Shown here: positions 27,077 through 35,490 of the stretch, one piece after another | Layout of the letters: the number at the start of each line of letters is the position of its first letter | Numbering within the stretch: position 1 is the first letter of the stretch | DNA from: Cohnella sp. AR92 | Lineage (GTDB): Bacteria; Bacillota; Bacilli; Paenibacillales; Paenibacillaceae | Length of the DNA stretch: 64,000 nt | Reading direction: 5' to 3' | NCBI RefSeq assembly: GCF_003990975.1 | Contig: NZ_RZJR01000006.1 | Span: 358,550-422,549 of the forward strand | The notes under the pieces: model-generated | Database searches by the model: none | The model's input: the letters and a program-made list of their open reading frames with translations, nothing else | Told to the model about the DNA's origin: nothing | Position numbers and translations under genes: made by a program

Positions 27077-27145
27077 CGTTCGTTCCCCCTTCGTTCATCC
27101 TTGTTAGTATGAGAAGCGAACGTTTGATTTATGTCCATTCGCGCT

Positions 27146-28438
27146 TTAACGCGCGGTCGCGCGCAGTCGGCCTTCGCCGCGTTTGCTCTCCTCCCCCCAT
27201 CTTCTGTCCGGTTCCGTCCCTTTGGTCTCCTCGCCTAAGAACCACACCGCGAACGCGCCGATCAGGATCGCCGCGAAGAAAATCGTAAAGATCGCGCTAA
27301 GCGGCACGTTTCTCGTCTTCAGCTCTCCGACCAGATACGGGCCGATCACGCCTCCGACCCGGCCGAACGAAGCGGCCAATCCCACCCCGGTCGAACGGAT
27401 GGAAGTCGGATAGTTCTCCGGCGTATACGCATACATGGCGCCCCATGCCCCCAGATTAAAGAAGGAAAGGCAGATGCCCATCGTCAGCAGCATTCCTTCC
27501 GTGTGGGACAACCCGAAGCCTAGCGCGCTTACGGCCGTCAGAATCAGATAGGTGACGAGCACGAACTTCCGGCCCGTTTTCTCGATGAGGAATGCGGCTG
27601 TAAAATACCCCGGCAGTTGCGCTAACGTAATGATTAGCACGTATTCGAAGCTTTTGACCAAGGTAAAGCCCTTCATCCCCATGACCGTCGGAAGCCACAG
27701 GAATATCCCGTAATAAGAGAAAACGACCATGAACCACAGGATCCACAGCGTAATCGTGCTCCTGCGATGCTCCTTCGCCCAGACGGCGCCGAATCTCATC
27801 TTGAAAGTCGGTCTCTTCTCCCGCCGAGCCGCGAAACGCGGGGAATCGCTGATGGTCCGGCGCAGCAAAATCGCGTAGAGAGCGGGAACCGCCCCGATCG
27901 CGAAAGCGATCCGCCAGCCATATTCGGGAATCACGAAGTACGAGATCAGCGCGGATACTATCCAACCGATTGCCCAGAAGCTCTCCAGCAGAACGACATA
28001 CCGCCCCCGATCCTCCGAGGGAACCGATTCGGATACGAGCGTGGAAGCGACCGGAAGCTCGCCTCCTAGGCCGAACCCCGCGATAAAACGCAGAACGCAC
28101 AAGACCGCGAAGCCCGAAGCCAAGGCCGACAAGCCGCTTGCGAGGGAGAAAATCAACAGCGTCCAGAGGAGTATCGACTTCCTTCCGTATCGATCCGCGA
28201 GCGATCCGGCGATCGCCGCGCCCGCCACCATCCCGATCGAATTGATCGCGGTCACCCATCCGACCTCGCGGGCGGTCAGATTCCATTCGACGACCAGCGC
28301 CGCCACGATGAAGCTCACCATGCCCACGTCCATCGCGTCGAATAACCAGCTAAAGCCGGCGCTGAAGAGCAGCTTGCGTTTTTTCGCTCCGGTTAAGTAA
28401 GGTGGTGCCTGCGTATGATGCTCCTCGTTAGACAACAT
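27146..28438 (-). CDS. MFS transporter, sugar/aromatic-acid type
   Basis: A 430-residue major facilitator protein with twelve hydrophobic segments. Family motifs are clear: SLADRYGRKS in the loop between TM2 and TM3 and EKTGRKFVL between TM8 and TM9. The N-terminal FDAMDVGM motif is shared with metabolite:H+ symporters such as NiaP/YceI and aromatic-acid carriers. ATG start with GAGGGG upstream. Substrate unknown; an organic acid or nicotinate-like compound is plausible. Confidence 0.87.
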   Translation of the reverse strand: MLSNEEHHTQAPPYLTGAKKRKLLFSAGFSWLFDAMDVGMVSFIVAALVVEWNLTAREVGWVTAINSIGMVAGAAIAGSLADRYGRKSILLWTLLIFSLASGLSALASGFAVLCVLRFIAGFGLGGELPVASTLVSESVPSEDRGRYVVLLESFWAIGWIVSALISYFVIPEYGWRIAFAIGAVPALYAILLRRTISDSPRFAARREKRPTFKMRFGAVWAKEHRRSTITLWILWFMVVFSYYGIFLWLPTVMGMKGFTLVKSFEYVLIITLAQLPGYFTAAFLIEKTGRKFVLVTYLILTAVSALGFGLSHTEGMLLTMGICLSFFNLGAWGAMYAYTPENYPTSIRSTGVGLAASFGRVGGVIGPYLVGELKTRNVPLSAIFTIFFAAILIGAFAVWFLGEETKGTEPDRRWGEESKRGEGRLRATAR

Positions 28439-28547
28439 CCTTGCGCCCCTCTCTTCCTCTCGGTCATGCTGCTAATATTCGCCGGCGTAAGCGAACTTAT
28501 GAGCAACGACGAGACGAGCGAAGCCCCTTACATTCGATACGAGCATG

Positions 28548-28577
28548 TTGACAAAGTGCGGTGAATTCCTTTATCCT
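28548..28577 (+). promoter_or_regulatory. Possible promoter of trhO
   Basis: Perfect TTGACA (28548-28553) with a weak -10 (TATCCT, 28572-28577) at 18 nt; about 120 nt upstream of the gene. Confidence 0.35.
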
Positions 28578-28694
28578 ATATAGTGTTCTTTTTACGGTCT
28601 AATTGTAGACTTAACTTTTCATATGTCAGCATAGGCGGTAGAGAGGGCGTGCCTTTCTGCCGCTTCTTATTTCTTGATGGGAGGATCATATGCG

Positions 28695-29600
28695 ATGATC
28701 AAACAACCCGAATATCGAGTATTGCTATTCTATAAGTACGTCAAACTTCCGGATGCCGAAGCCTTCGCGAACGAGCACCGCGCTTATTGCCATGCGCTTG
28801 GAGTGAAGGGCCGCATACTGGTCGCCGAAGAAGGAATCAACGGCACCGTGTCGGGCACGTTCGAGCAGACCGAACAATATATGAACGATTTGAAGGCGAA
28901 CCCGCTGTTCTCCGATATCTGGTTCAAGATCGACGACGCGGAGGGCCATGCGTTCAAGAAGATGTTCGTACGCCTGAAGCCGGAGCTTGTGACGCTTCGC
29001 TACGAGAAGCCGCTCGATCCGACCGTCTTCAGCGGCAATCGCTTGTCCCCGAAGGAATGGCTGGAGTACATTCAACGCGATGACGTCGTTATTCTTGACG
29101 GCCGCAACGACTACGAATGGGATCTCGGCCACTTCCGCGGCGCCATCCGCCCGAGCGTCGAATCGTTCAAGGAATTCCCGGAGTGGGTGCGCAAGAACAT
29201 GGGCGAGCATAAAGACAAGAAAGTGCTCACGTACTGCACGGGCGGCATCCGCTGCGAGAAGCTGACCGGCGTGCTGATGAGCGAAGGCTTCGAGGATGTC
29301 TACCAATTGGAAGGCGGAATCGTTACCTACGGCAAAGACGAAGAGGTCAAAGGCCGCCTGTTCGATGGCAAGTGCTACGTCTTCGACGAACGGATCTCCG
29401 TGCAGATCAACCACACGGACGAGGACGTCGTCGTCGGCCGCTGCCACCATTGCGGCGATGCGGCCGACATCTACATCAACTGCGCGGATGATACCTGCCA
29501 CCTGCAGCACATTGTCTGCCCGGACTGCCTGGAATCCGAGCACGGCTACTGCTCCGACGAGTGCGAAACGCACGATCGCGAGATGGCAGCGGCTCGCTGA
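28695..29600 (+). CDS. trhO: tRNA uridine(34) hydroxylase, rhodanese-domain TrhO
   Basis: Catalyses prephenate-independent, O2-dependent hydroxylation of U34 in tRNA (5-hydroxyuridine). The 301-residue product has an N-terminal acylphosphatase-like domain (GRILVAEEGINGTVSG, 39-54), the rhodanese domain with Cys181 in YCTGGIRCEK and a second conserved Cys187, and a C-terminal Cys-rich zinc-binding tail (CHHCGDAAD...CPDC...YCSDEC). Start 28695 has GGAGG at good spacing; the upstream ATG 21 nt earlier does not. Own terminator. Confidence 0.93.
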   Translation: MIKQPEYRVLLFYKYVKLPDAEAFANEHRAYCHALGVKGRILVAEEGINGTVSGTFEQTEQYMNDLKANPLFSDIWFKIDDAEGHAFKKMFVRLKPELVTLRYEKPLDPTVFSGNRLSPKEWLEYIQRDDVVILDGRNDYEWDLGHFRGAIRPSVESFKEFPEWVRKNMGEHKDKKVLTYCTGGIRCEKLTGVLMSEGFEDVYQLEGGIVTYGKDEEVKGRLFDGKCYVFDERISVQINHTDEDVVVGRCHHCGDAADIYINCADDTCHLQHIVCPDCLESEHGYCSDECETHDREMAAAR

Positions 29601-29607
29601 ACTTTTA

Positions 29608-29651
29608 AACGCCTCCATTCTCGCTCGATCGCGAGTTGGAGGCGTTTTTTG
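29608..29651 (+). terminator. trhO terminator
   Basis: Stem AACGCCTCCA/TGGAGGCGTT with an inner CTCGC/GCGAG pair, followed by six T residues. Confidence 0.92.
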
Positions 29652-29736
29652 CACCTTATTTCCGCTTCAAATAATCTTCCTTCAACAAGCTAAATGGTAC
29701 ATGGTCGACAAAGTTTGAACGCTCGGTGCTTACCGC

Positions 29737-30924
29737 TTATCGCGGCAACTTTCTCAGCCATAGCTCCATTCTCTCCAGAGCTTCATTCAATTGCGCGAGC
29801 GAAGAGGCGTAGGAGCAGCGAATATGGCCTTCGCCTCCAGCGCCGAATACATCTCCCGGCACGGTCACGACATTCGCTTCGTTTAGCAGTCGCTCGGCGA
29901 ACTGAACCGAGGTCATTCCGGTACCGGCGATCGAAGGAAACGCATAGAAGGCTCCTCCCGGATCCATGCACGGAAGTCCGATCTGGCGAAGTCCCTCGAC
30001 GAACAGCTTCCTGCGCTGGTCGTAGGAATCCTTCATCCTCAGCTTCTCTTCCTTGCCGTTCTTCAGCGATTCGAGGGCCGCAATCTGGCCGAGAATCGGC
30101 GCGCACATGACGGTATACTGGTGGATCTTCAGCATGGCTCCGATCAAGTCTCGGTGTCCGCATACGTAGCCGACTCTCCACCCCGTCATAGCGAACGCCT
30201 TAGAGAATCCGCTGACCAGCAGCGTCCTCTCCTGCATGCCCGGCAGCGAAGCAAAGCTGACCGGACGGCTGCCATACGTCAGCTCCGCATAGATCTCGTC
30301 GGCGATCACGATGAGGTCATGCTCTTCGACGAAACGAGCGATCGGGAGCCAATCCTCATAGGTCATCGTCGCCCCCGTCGGATTGTTCGGATAACAGAGG
30401 ATAAGCACCTTGGACTTCGGCGTCACCTTCGCCTTCAGGTCCTCGACGGTAAGCTTGAACCCGTTCTTCGCCTCCGTCTCGACTTGGACGGTCACTCCCA
30501 TGCCGAGGGACGTGATGGGGGAATAGGAGATATAGCAAGGGACGGGAATCAGGATCTCGTCACCCGGACAGATCAGGGTTCGAAGAGCCAGGTCGATCGC
30601 TTCGCTGCTGCCTACCGTAACCAGAATCTCCTTTTCCGGCTCGTAGCTCACCTCGAACTCCTCGTTCAGATACTCCGCGATCGCTTCCCGCAATTCGGGC
30701 ATCCCGGCATTCGAGGTATACGAGGTTCTTCCCTGCTCAAGCGCGCGGATGCAAGCCTCCCGAATCGAAGCGGGAGTCGAGAAATCCGGTTCTCCGACGC
30801 CCAACGAGATGACCTCCTTTCTCCCTTCCAGCAGGTCAAAGAACTTGCGGATCCCCGATGGCGGCATGTCTCGGACAATCGGATTCAGACGCTCTTGCAT
30901 GGTTGGAACGCTCATTTTCAGCAT
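29737..30924 (-). CDS. PLP-dependent class I/II aminotransferase under T-box control (probable alanine-forming)
   Basis: A 395-residue fold-type I aminotransferase. It carries the Asn and Asp of the cofactor site (CYPNNPTGAT, IADEIYAELTYG), the PLP lysine in SGFSKAFAMTGWR and the substrate-carboxylate Arg near the C-terminus (HIRCSYASS). Paralogues include aspartate, alanine and N-acetyl-diaminopimelate transaminases, not separable by sequence alone. The leader contains a T-box whose specifier reads GCC (Ala), so alanine synthesis is the best guess (inference). Start 30924 has AAGGGGGAT upstream. Confidence 0.9.
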   Translation of the reverse strand: MLKMSVPTMQERLNPIVRDMPPSGIRKFFDLLEGRKEVISLGVGEPDFSTPASIREACIRALEQGRTSYTSNAGMPELREAIAEYLNEEFEVSYEPEKEILVTVGSSEAIDLALRTLICPGDEILIPVPCYISYSPITSLGMGVTVQVETEAKNGFKLTVEDLKAKVTPKSKVLILCYPNNPTGATMTYEDWLPIARFVEEHDLIVIADEIYAELTYGSRPVSFASLPGMQERTLLVSGFSKAFAMTGWRVGYVCGHRDLIGAMLKIHQYTVMCAPILGQIAALESLKNGKEEKLRMKDSYDQRRKLFVEGLRQIGLPCMDPGGAFYAFPSIAGTGMTSVQFAERLLNEANVVTVPGDVFGAGGEGHIRCSYASSLAQLNEALERMELWLRKLPR

Positions 30925-30963
30925 TGGAATATCCCCCTTAGCTCGCTTATAAAGCCCAAAGAC

Positions 30964-31250
30964 AACAAAAAACCCGTCCCGCAAAGGGACGAGTCTGCAC
31001 CCGTGTTACCACCCTAGTTCCGTCAACAAATAAAAGGACGGCACTCATCTCGCGTATCCAACAATACGCGTTCCCGTTAACGCTGGAATTGCGTCGGAGC
31101 CTACTGAACTTCAGCCCGCTTCTCGGAGATGGCTTTCGGTTATCACCTGAACGTCGGCTCTCAGCGCGCCCGACTCTCTGGAGGAACAGATGGATAACGT
31201 ACTCTTTCTCGTCAATGAATTTGTGTGAACGATTTGGAATTATCGCCATT
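30964..31250 (-). ncRNA. T-box riboswitch, predicted tRNA-Ala specific
   Basis: On the minus strand the T-box core AGGGTGGTAACACGGG (31015-31000) precedes a terminator hairpin CTCGTCCC-TTTGC-GGGACGGG plus T6 (to 30966). Stem I shows AGAGAG-type and GCTGAGAGCC elements; the pair GTTATC/GATAAC closes above the specifier loop, where GCC (31133-31131) followed by A reads as an alanine codon. The UGGU bulge fits an ACCA tRNA end, as in tRNA-Ala. Uncharged tRNA-Ala should allow read-through into the aminotransferase gene. Confidence 0.9.
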
Positions 31251-31283
31251 ATAGGCACGATTCCCTCAAGGATGCAAGCTTAA

Positions 31284-31312
31284 TCTATAAATTCACTTTA
31301 TTTAATGTCAAT
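31284..31312 (-). promoter_or_regulatory. Promoter of the T-box/aminotransferase transcript
   Basis: Minus strand: TTGACA (31312-31307), 17-nt spacer, TATAGA (31289-31284). It places the transcript start just upstream of the T-box stem I. Confidence 0.8.
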
Positions 31313-31350
31313 AATTATTCCCATTAAATAAATTCAGAATCCGCTAACTA

Positions 31351-31379
31351 TTGGAAAAACGGGGCTTGTAACGTATAAT
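31351..31379 (+). promoter_or_regulatory. Promoter of the second VOC gene
   Basis: TTGGAA (31351-31356), 17-nt spacer, perfect TATAAT (31374-31379), about 60 nt before the start codon. Divergent from the T-box promoter. Confidence 0.7.
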
Positions 31380-31441
31380 GAAATTGCATATGGCGGAACT
31401 GCGTTTTATCTAATGGAACACATTTCGAAGGAGATGTCCCT

Positions 31442-31825
31442 ATGAGCTTCCAATTTATCGGCCTCAATCATGTCCAAATAGCCGCTCCCGAAGGCAGCGA
31501 AACTGAGGCTCGAAGCTTCTTTCACAACATTCTTGGCTGGCCAGAACTTCCGAAGCCGGAGCCTCTTCGGAGCCGAGGCGGCGTATGGTTCCAATGCGGC
31601 AATCATCAGGTACACATAGGAATACAGCGGGATTTCATACCTGCCGTCAAAGCCCATCCTGCTTTCGAAGTGACCAATCTGGATGGGCTCCGCTCACATC
31701 TATTGCTTCAACGCATACCCGTGATCGAAGACGACGCGAGAGATGGCGAAGGCATTCGCCGCTTCTACCTGAACGACCCGTTCGGCAATCGCCTTGAATT
31801 CATGGAACGGCCGGGAGAGCAATGA
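31442..31825 (+). CDS. VOC (glyoxalase/bleomycin-resistance fold) protein
   Basis: A 127-residue single-domain-pair VOC protein: FIGLNHVQIAAPEGSE (metal His10) opens the first half, and the second ends FYLNDPFGNRLEFMER, a typical DPxGNxLEF motif with a metal-binding Glu. The NHQVHIGI segment also fits. AGGAGATG precedes the ATG. Likely a small dioxygenase, lyase or resistance protein; substrate unknown. Own strong promoter. It converges on the monooxygenase gene. Confidence 0.87.
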   Translation: MSFQFIGLNHVQIAAPEGSETEARSFFHNILGWPELPKPEPLRSRGGVWFQCGNHQVHIGIQRDFIPAVKAHPAFEVTNLDGLRSHLLLQRIPVIEDDARDGEGIRRFYLNDPFGNRLEFMERPGEQ

Positions 31826-31855
31826 GGGAAGTCGATCGCCCCATCCCCTGCTTGA

Positions 31856-33334
31856 TCATCCCTTCTGGAAAATGCTCGCCGAATCGATATTGAGAAACTC
31901 CGCCACCCGTTCCATGTGCTTTCGCCTCAAGGAATAGTTCTCGACCGCCCGGCTGGCGACGCGGTTCGCATCTCCGAAGAAGAATCGCTCGTAGAGAGTC
32001 TGCCGACCGCCGAACGAGCTGGCGCCGATCTCCCAAGCGAGGCGAAGCAGCGCAGTTTTGCGCTTCGCATCCAGGCTGCCCGAACGCAGATACTTCTCGA
32101 GCTCCGATCCCTTCGCCGATTCGAAGTCCTTCTCGCCGGGAATCATGATCAAGCCGCCGGCTCCGATCAATTGCAGGATCTCGACAAGCCTGGGATACAG
32201 CCTGGGGTACAGAAAGTTCGCGCTGTAGAGAATGTCCGGATTCGGCAGCATGGAACCGAAGCGGTCTTTGGCTGCCGTCGCCTCCGATGCCAGCAGCATC
32301 GACCTTAGGGTCTCCGTCATCGCCATCACTTCGGCGGATTTCTCCGTCACGTGCGAATACGTCGACAGCCCCATTGTCTCGATGATGCATTCCAGCAGTC
32401 CTCCGATAAACTCCGTTTTGGCCACGACGCGGCACAGAATCTGATGAGAAGCATGCGGGTGGAACCGGCACTCTCTCATCCAGCGGTCCACCATGAACGA
32501 ATCGCCATACAGGAAGACTCGATCGGCCGGTATCTTCACATGGTCGAAAAGGACAAGCGTGTCCATCTCATCCATCGCGGAGCTTAGAGGATAATCGTAA
32601 GCCGAATCGGCGTTCGCCCAATTCTCCCGGCAGACGAACGTCATCCCTTCGAGATTGTTCGGCACCGCGAACACGAATGCGTACGGATTGTCGGTCGCGG
32701 ACAGATGAGGAAGCGGGGTGGGAAACACGATGATCTCTTCCGCCGTGACTCCCTGAGTCGTCATGTAGAAAGCGCCGCTGACGATGATGCCGTCCGTGGT
32801 TCTTTCGACGACGTGGGCAGCCGCGGGAGGCTCCAACGATTGCAGGAAGGACGTCATGCGAGCCGATGGCGGCTGAATAAAAGCATGCGACAACGTAATA
32901 TCGTTCTCCCGGCAGTACTTGTAGTACCGCTTGACATTGTCCGCATACTCCGGATATTCTTTGGCCAACAAGGGCGCGGACACGCTGAAAGCCATGAGCG
33001 CCGTATTCATGTAATCCGGAGAACGTCCCAGAAAACCATGATGCCGTTCCGCCCAGGTCTGCATCATTCCTCTTCGCCGAGCCAGATCGCGTTTGGTCTT
33101 GGGCTGAAGATAGGACAGTCCGACCGGTTGATCGAGTTCCGGATCCCAGTAGGTAAGCTTGTCTCGATGCTCATCCGAACCCTGCATGTCATACAAAGCC
33201 GCTTGCGTGCGCATCAAGCCGCGAAAAGCCGGATGCTGCGACGGCTTGACGGCAAGCTTCTCCCCCGCCAGCCAGACGTTCGGATTCGCTTCATCGATCC
33301 GAGCGATATAGTGCTCCCCCGACTTGATTCCCAT
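31856..33334 (-). CDS. 4-hydroxyphenylacetate 3-monooxygenase-type oxygenase (HpaB family)
   Basis: A 492-residue FADH2-using two-component monooxygenase of the HpaB/PvcC family, related to acyl-CoA dehydrogenases. Family features seen: the N-terminal SGEHYIARIDE, GRSPDYMNTALMAF, the HAFIQPP block and the C-terminal ASSFGGRQTLYERFFFGD. The family hydroxylates phenols with FADH2 supplied by a reductase (HpaC); none is adjacent. Substrate not certain. The ATG has GGAGCGGG at slightly long spacing. Convergent with the VOC gene. Confidence 0.9.
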   Translation of the reverse strand: MGIKSGEHYIARIDEANPNVWLAGEKLAVKPSQHPAFRGLMRTQAALYDMQGSDEHRDKLTYWDPELDQPVGLSYLQPKTKRDLARRRGMMQTWAERHHGFLGRSPDYMNTALMAFSVSAPLLAKEYPEYADNVKRYYKYCRENDITLSHAFIQPPSARMTSFLQSLEPPAAAHVVERTTDGIIVSGAFYMTTQGVTAEEIIVFPTPLPHLSATDNPYAFVFAVPNNLEGMTFVCRENWANADSAYDYPLSSAMDEMDTLVLFDHVKIPADRVFLYGDSFMVDRWMRECRFHPHASHQILCRVVAKTEFIGGLLECIIETMGLSTYSHVTEKSAEVMAMTETLRSMLLASEATAAKDRFGSMLPNPDILYSANFLYPRLYPRLVEILQLIGAGGLIMIPGEKDFESAKGSELEKYLRSGSLDAKRKTALLRLAWEIGASSFGGRQTLYERFFFGDANRVASRAVENYSLRRKHMERVAEFLNIDSASIFQKG

Positions 33335-33461
33335 CGTCTAAACCCGCTCCATTCCCTGTAGGTTCGGCCGCTTTCCTCACCTGTTACGCACGTACGGCGC
33401 CGGCCCCGTTCTCGCTTCCCTCATTCTATGAGCGAAGCCCTTCAGAGGAATCTCCCCATCC

Positions 33462-33520
33462 GAATAAAAAATCAGGGCCAATCCCTAACGGCATGAAGCC
33501 CGCAAGGATTAACCCTGATT
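33462..33520 (-). terminator. Terminator of the arsR gene
   Basis: On the minus strand a long stem AATCAGGG..AATCC / GGATT..CCCTGATT is followed by TTTTTTATT. It starts immediately after the stop codon. Confidence 0.85.
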
Positions 33521-33886
33521 TTATTTGTGCTTGAGATGCTGGAGCGTCACGTGGAAGATCTGTTCGATATGAGAGTCGTCCAGCGAATAATACACCGTCT
33601 TGCCGACCTTGCGACGCTTCACCATTCGAACGTTGCGCAAGTATCGAAGCTGATGGGAGACGGCCGACTGGCCCATCTCCAGCAGAACCGAGAGGTCGTG
33701 GACGCACAGCTCCCGTTCCAGCAGCGCGCCGATGAGCTTGACTCTCGTCGGATCGCCCAATGCCTTGAACCATTCCGCCATCTCATGGACGGAGGCTTCA
33801 TCAAGCAGCTGCTCCTTGACGACGGCCAGATCCGATTCGGTGCCGGTGCAAGAATCTTCGCAATCCTCAAGAACAGTCGTGTCCAT
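33521..33886 (-). CDS. ArsR/SmtB family metal-sensing repressor (CzrA-like)
   Basis: A 121-residue winged-helix repressor. The HTH (CVHDLSVLLEMGQSAVSHQLRYLR, two parts) and wing (RKVGKTVYYSL) are typical. The C-terminal helix carries Asp104, His106, His117 and His120, the exact DxH-x10-HxxH spacing of the alpha-5 zinc/cobalt site in CzrA/SmtB. The N-terminus has an extra Cys pair (DCEDSC) that might form a second site. Start 33886 has GGAGGGAG upstream. Last gene of a same-strand run that includes a cation exporter, its likely target (inference). Confidence 0.9.
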   Translation of the reverse strand: MDTTVLEDCEDSCTGTESDLAVVKEQLLDEASVHEMAEWFKALGDPTRVKLIGALLERELCVHDLSVLLEMGQSAVSHQLRYLRNVRMVKRRKVGKTVYYSLDDSHIEQIFHVTLQHLKHK

Positions 33887-33978
33887 GCCGACTCCCTCCT
33901 TTCTCGATCGTTCGGATGCAGCTTCCGGTATGGGAATGAATGAGGTCATTATAGCAAATTCGGCGACCATCAGGGAAG

Positions 33979-34563
33979 TTATCCATCGATGCTATCCAGA
34001 AGCAGCTCATATTTGCAGAAGCCGCTCTCGGAGATTCCCCTATGCCGATACCCCATCCGGGCGTAAAAATCGTTCAGGACCGGGTTGTCCGCGATGCAAT
34101 CGAGCCGGATGCGATCCTGGCCCTCGAAGCGGATGCCGTTCTTGGCCCAGTTCAGCATATCCCGGCCAAGCTGCCTGCCGCGGTACAGCCTGGAGACGGC
34201 GAGCCGATGGAGATAGACCGAGCCTTCATGGCCGGTCTCTCCCCACAGCTCTTTATCCCATTGGCTCGGCTGCCGGAGCAGCATCACCATGCCCGCAAGA
34301 TGCCCGTCCCCTTCGAAGACGAAGACGTCCCCTCTCGCCACGGCGTCGACCGTATTGTGGGAGTCAACCCCCTCGAGCAAGCCGCTCCATTGGGTGGATC
34401 CCGTGCTGCGCAGCCATGCGGCCGTCTGCACCAACAGCTCCATCACCTTGGAAGCATCCTCGGGCCGGGCCTGCCTAGCCGAGATCTCCGAATTAGCCTG
34501 TTGCGTGATATAGGTAAAGTCACCCATCGCTATTGTTGCGAGAGCGCCATCAAGCTCCGCCAT
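33979..34563 (-). CDS. GNAT family N-acetyltransferase
   Basis: A 195-residue acetyl-CoA-dependent transferase. The acetyl-CoA-binding motif A is YLHRLAVSRLYRGRQLGRDML (split; R-G-R-Q-L-G loop near residue 138), followed by motif B LDCIADNPVLNDFYARMGY. The acceptor is unknown. Start 34563 overlaps the end of the cation exporter gene by 14 nt; GGAGGGAG lies about 12 nt upstream. An internal ATG at 34527 is the alternative. Confidence 0.85.
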   Translation of the reverse strand: MAELDGALATIAMGDFTYITQQANSEISARQARPEDASKVMELLVQTAAWLRSTGSTQWSGLLEGVDSHNTVDAVARGDVFVFEGDGHLAGMVMLLRQPSQWDKELWGETGHEGSVYLHRLAVSRLYRGRQLGRDMLNWAKNGIRFEGQDRIRLDCIADNPVLNDFYARMGYRHRGISESGFCKYELLLDSIDG

Positions 34564-35446
34564 TCGCTTGATTCGCTCCCTCCTCCTCCGGTTCGATATG
34601 AATAAACACATGCTCGACCTGGTGCTCTTCGATCATGCGCTTCTCGATTTGTTCGGTAATCTCGTGACTCTCGGCTACGTTTAAGCTGGGCGCGACTTCT
34701 ACGGTCACGTCCAGAAGAACGTTGTTGCCGTGAATTCTCGCTTTGAGATCCGTCACGCGGCATACGCCCGGCGTGTTCTCGATCGTGCTGCGGAACTGCT
34801 TCAACGTCTTGTCGTCGAAGCCGTCCGTAAGCGCGAGGGTCGCATCCCGGAAGATGTCGATGGCCGTCTTGCAGATGATGAGCCCGACCGCGAAGGCAGC
34901 CACCGGATCCAGCCAAGCAAGACCAAGCTTGGCGCCAATGATCCCGACGAAGGCGCCCAAGCTGACAAGCGCGTCCGAACGGTTGTCCTGCGCCGTCGCC
35001 ATCATGGCGTTGCTGCCGATCCTCTTCGCCAAGCGCGAATTGTAATAGTAGACGACGAACATGATGATCGAGCAGAACAGAGCCGTCCAAGCCGTGATCA
35101 ATTCCGGCTCCTCGTAGGAGCCCCTGACGAAGTTCGCAACAGCCTGATACAGAACCTGAAGGCCGACGACAACCATGATGAAGGAAGCGATCAACGCGGC
35201 GACGGTCTCGGCGCGGAAATGCCCGTAGCGATGGTCGCGATCCGGCGGCTTCCGCGAGATGCGCAGCCCGATCAGCACGGCCAGGGAGGCGACGATGTCC
35301 GTCGAGTTGTTCAAGCCGTCGGCGCTCAGCGCTTCCGAATGGTAGGCGTATCCGATGATGAGCTTCATGCACGCAAGCGCGATATAAACGCCAATGCTGA
35401 GCATCGCCCCGCGCTCTCCCTGCTTGATCTTCTCATAGGCTTCCAA
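34550..35446 (-). CDS. Cation diffusion facilitator, probable manganese exporter
   Basis: A 298-residue CDF transporter with six predicted membrane helices and a C-terminal cytoplasmic metal-binding domain (from about 205; HGNNVLLDVTVEV). The transport site reads Asn46-x3-Asp50 in TM2 and Asp154-x3-Asp158 in TM5, an NDDD set. Zinc CDFs normally have HDHD, while NDDD/DDDD sets occur in Mn exporters such as streptococcal MntE and Bacillus MneP/MneS. Mn2+ export is therefore predicted. It lies 44 nt after the (p)ppGpp synthetase gene and overlaps the acetyltransferase gene. Confidence 0.9.
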   Translation of the reverse strand: MEAYEKIKQGERGAMLSIGVYIALACMKLIIGYAYHSEALSADGLNNSTDIVASLAVLIGLRISRKPPDRDHRYGHFRAETVAALIASFIMVVVGLQVLYQAVANFVRGSYEEPELITAWTALFCSIIMFVVYYYNSRLAKRIGSNAMMATAQDNRSDALVSLGAFVGIIGAKLGLAWLDPVAAFAVGLIICKTAIDIFRDATLALTDGFDDKTLKQFRSTIENTPGVCRVTDLKARIHGNNVLLDVTVEVAPSLNVAESHEITEQIEKRMIEEHQVEHVFIHIEPEEEGANQANGGA

Positions 35447-35490
35447 TGAATCTGCTCCTTCGCGCTTCGGCTCTCCGCAGAAGTTCGATA

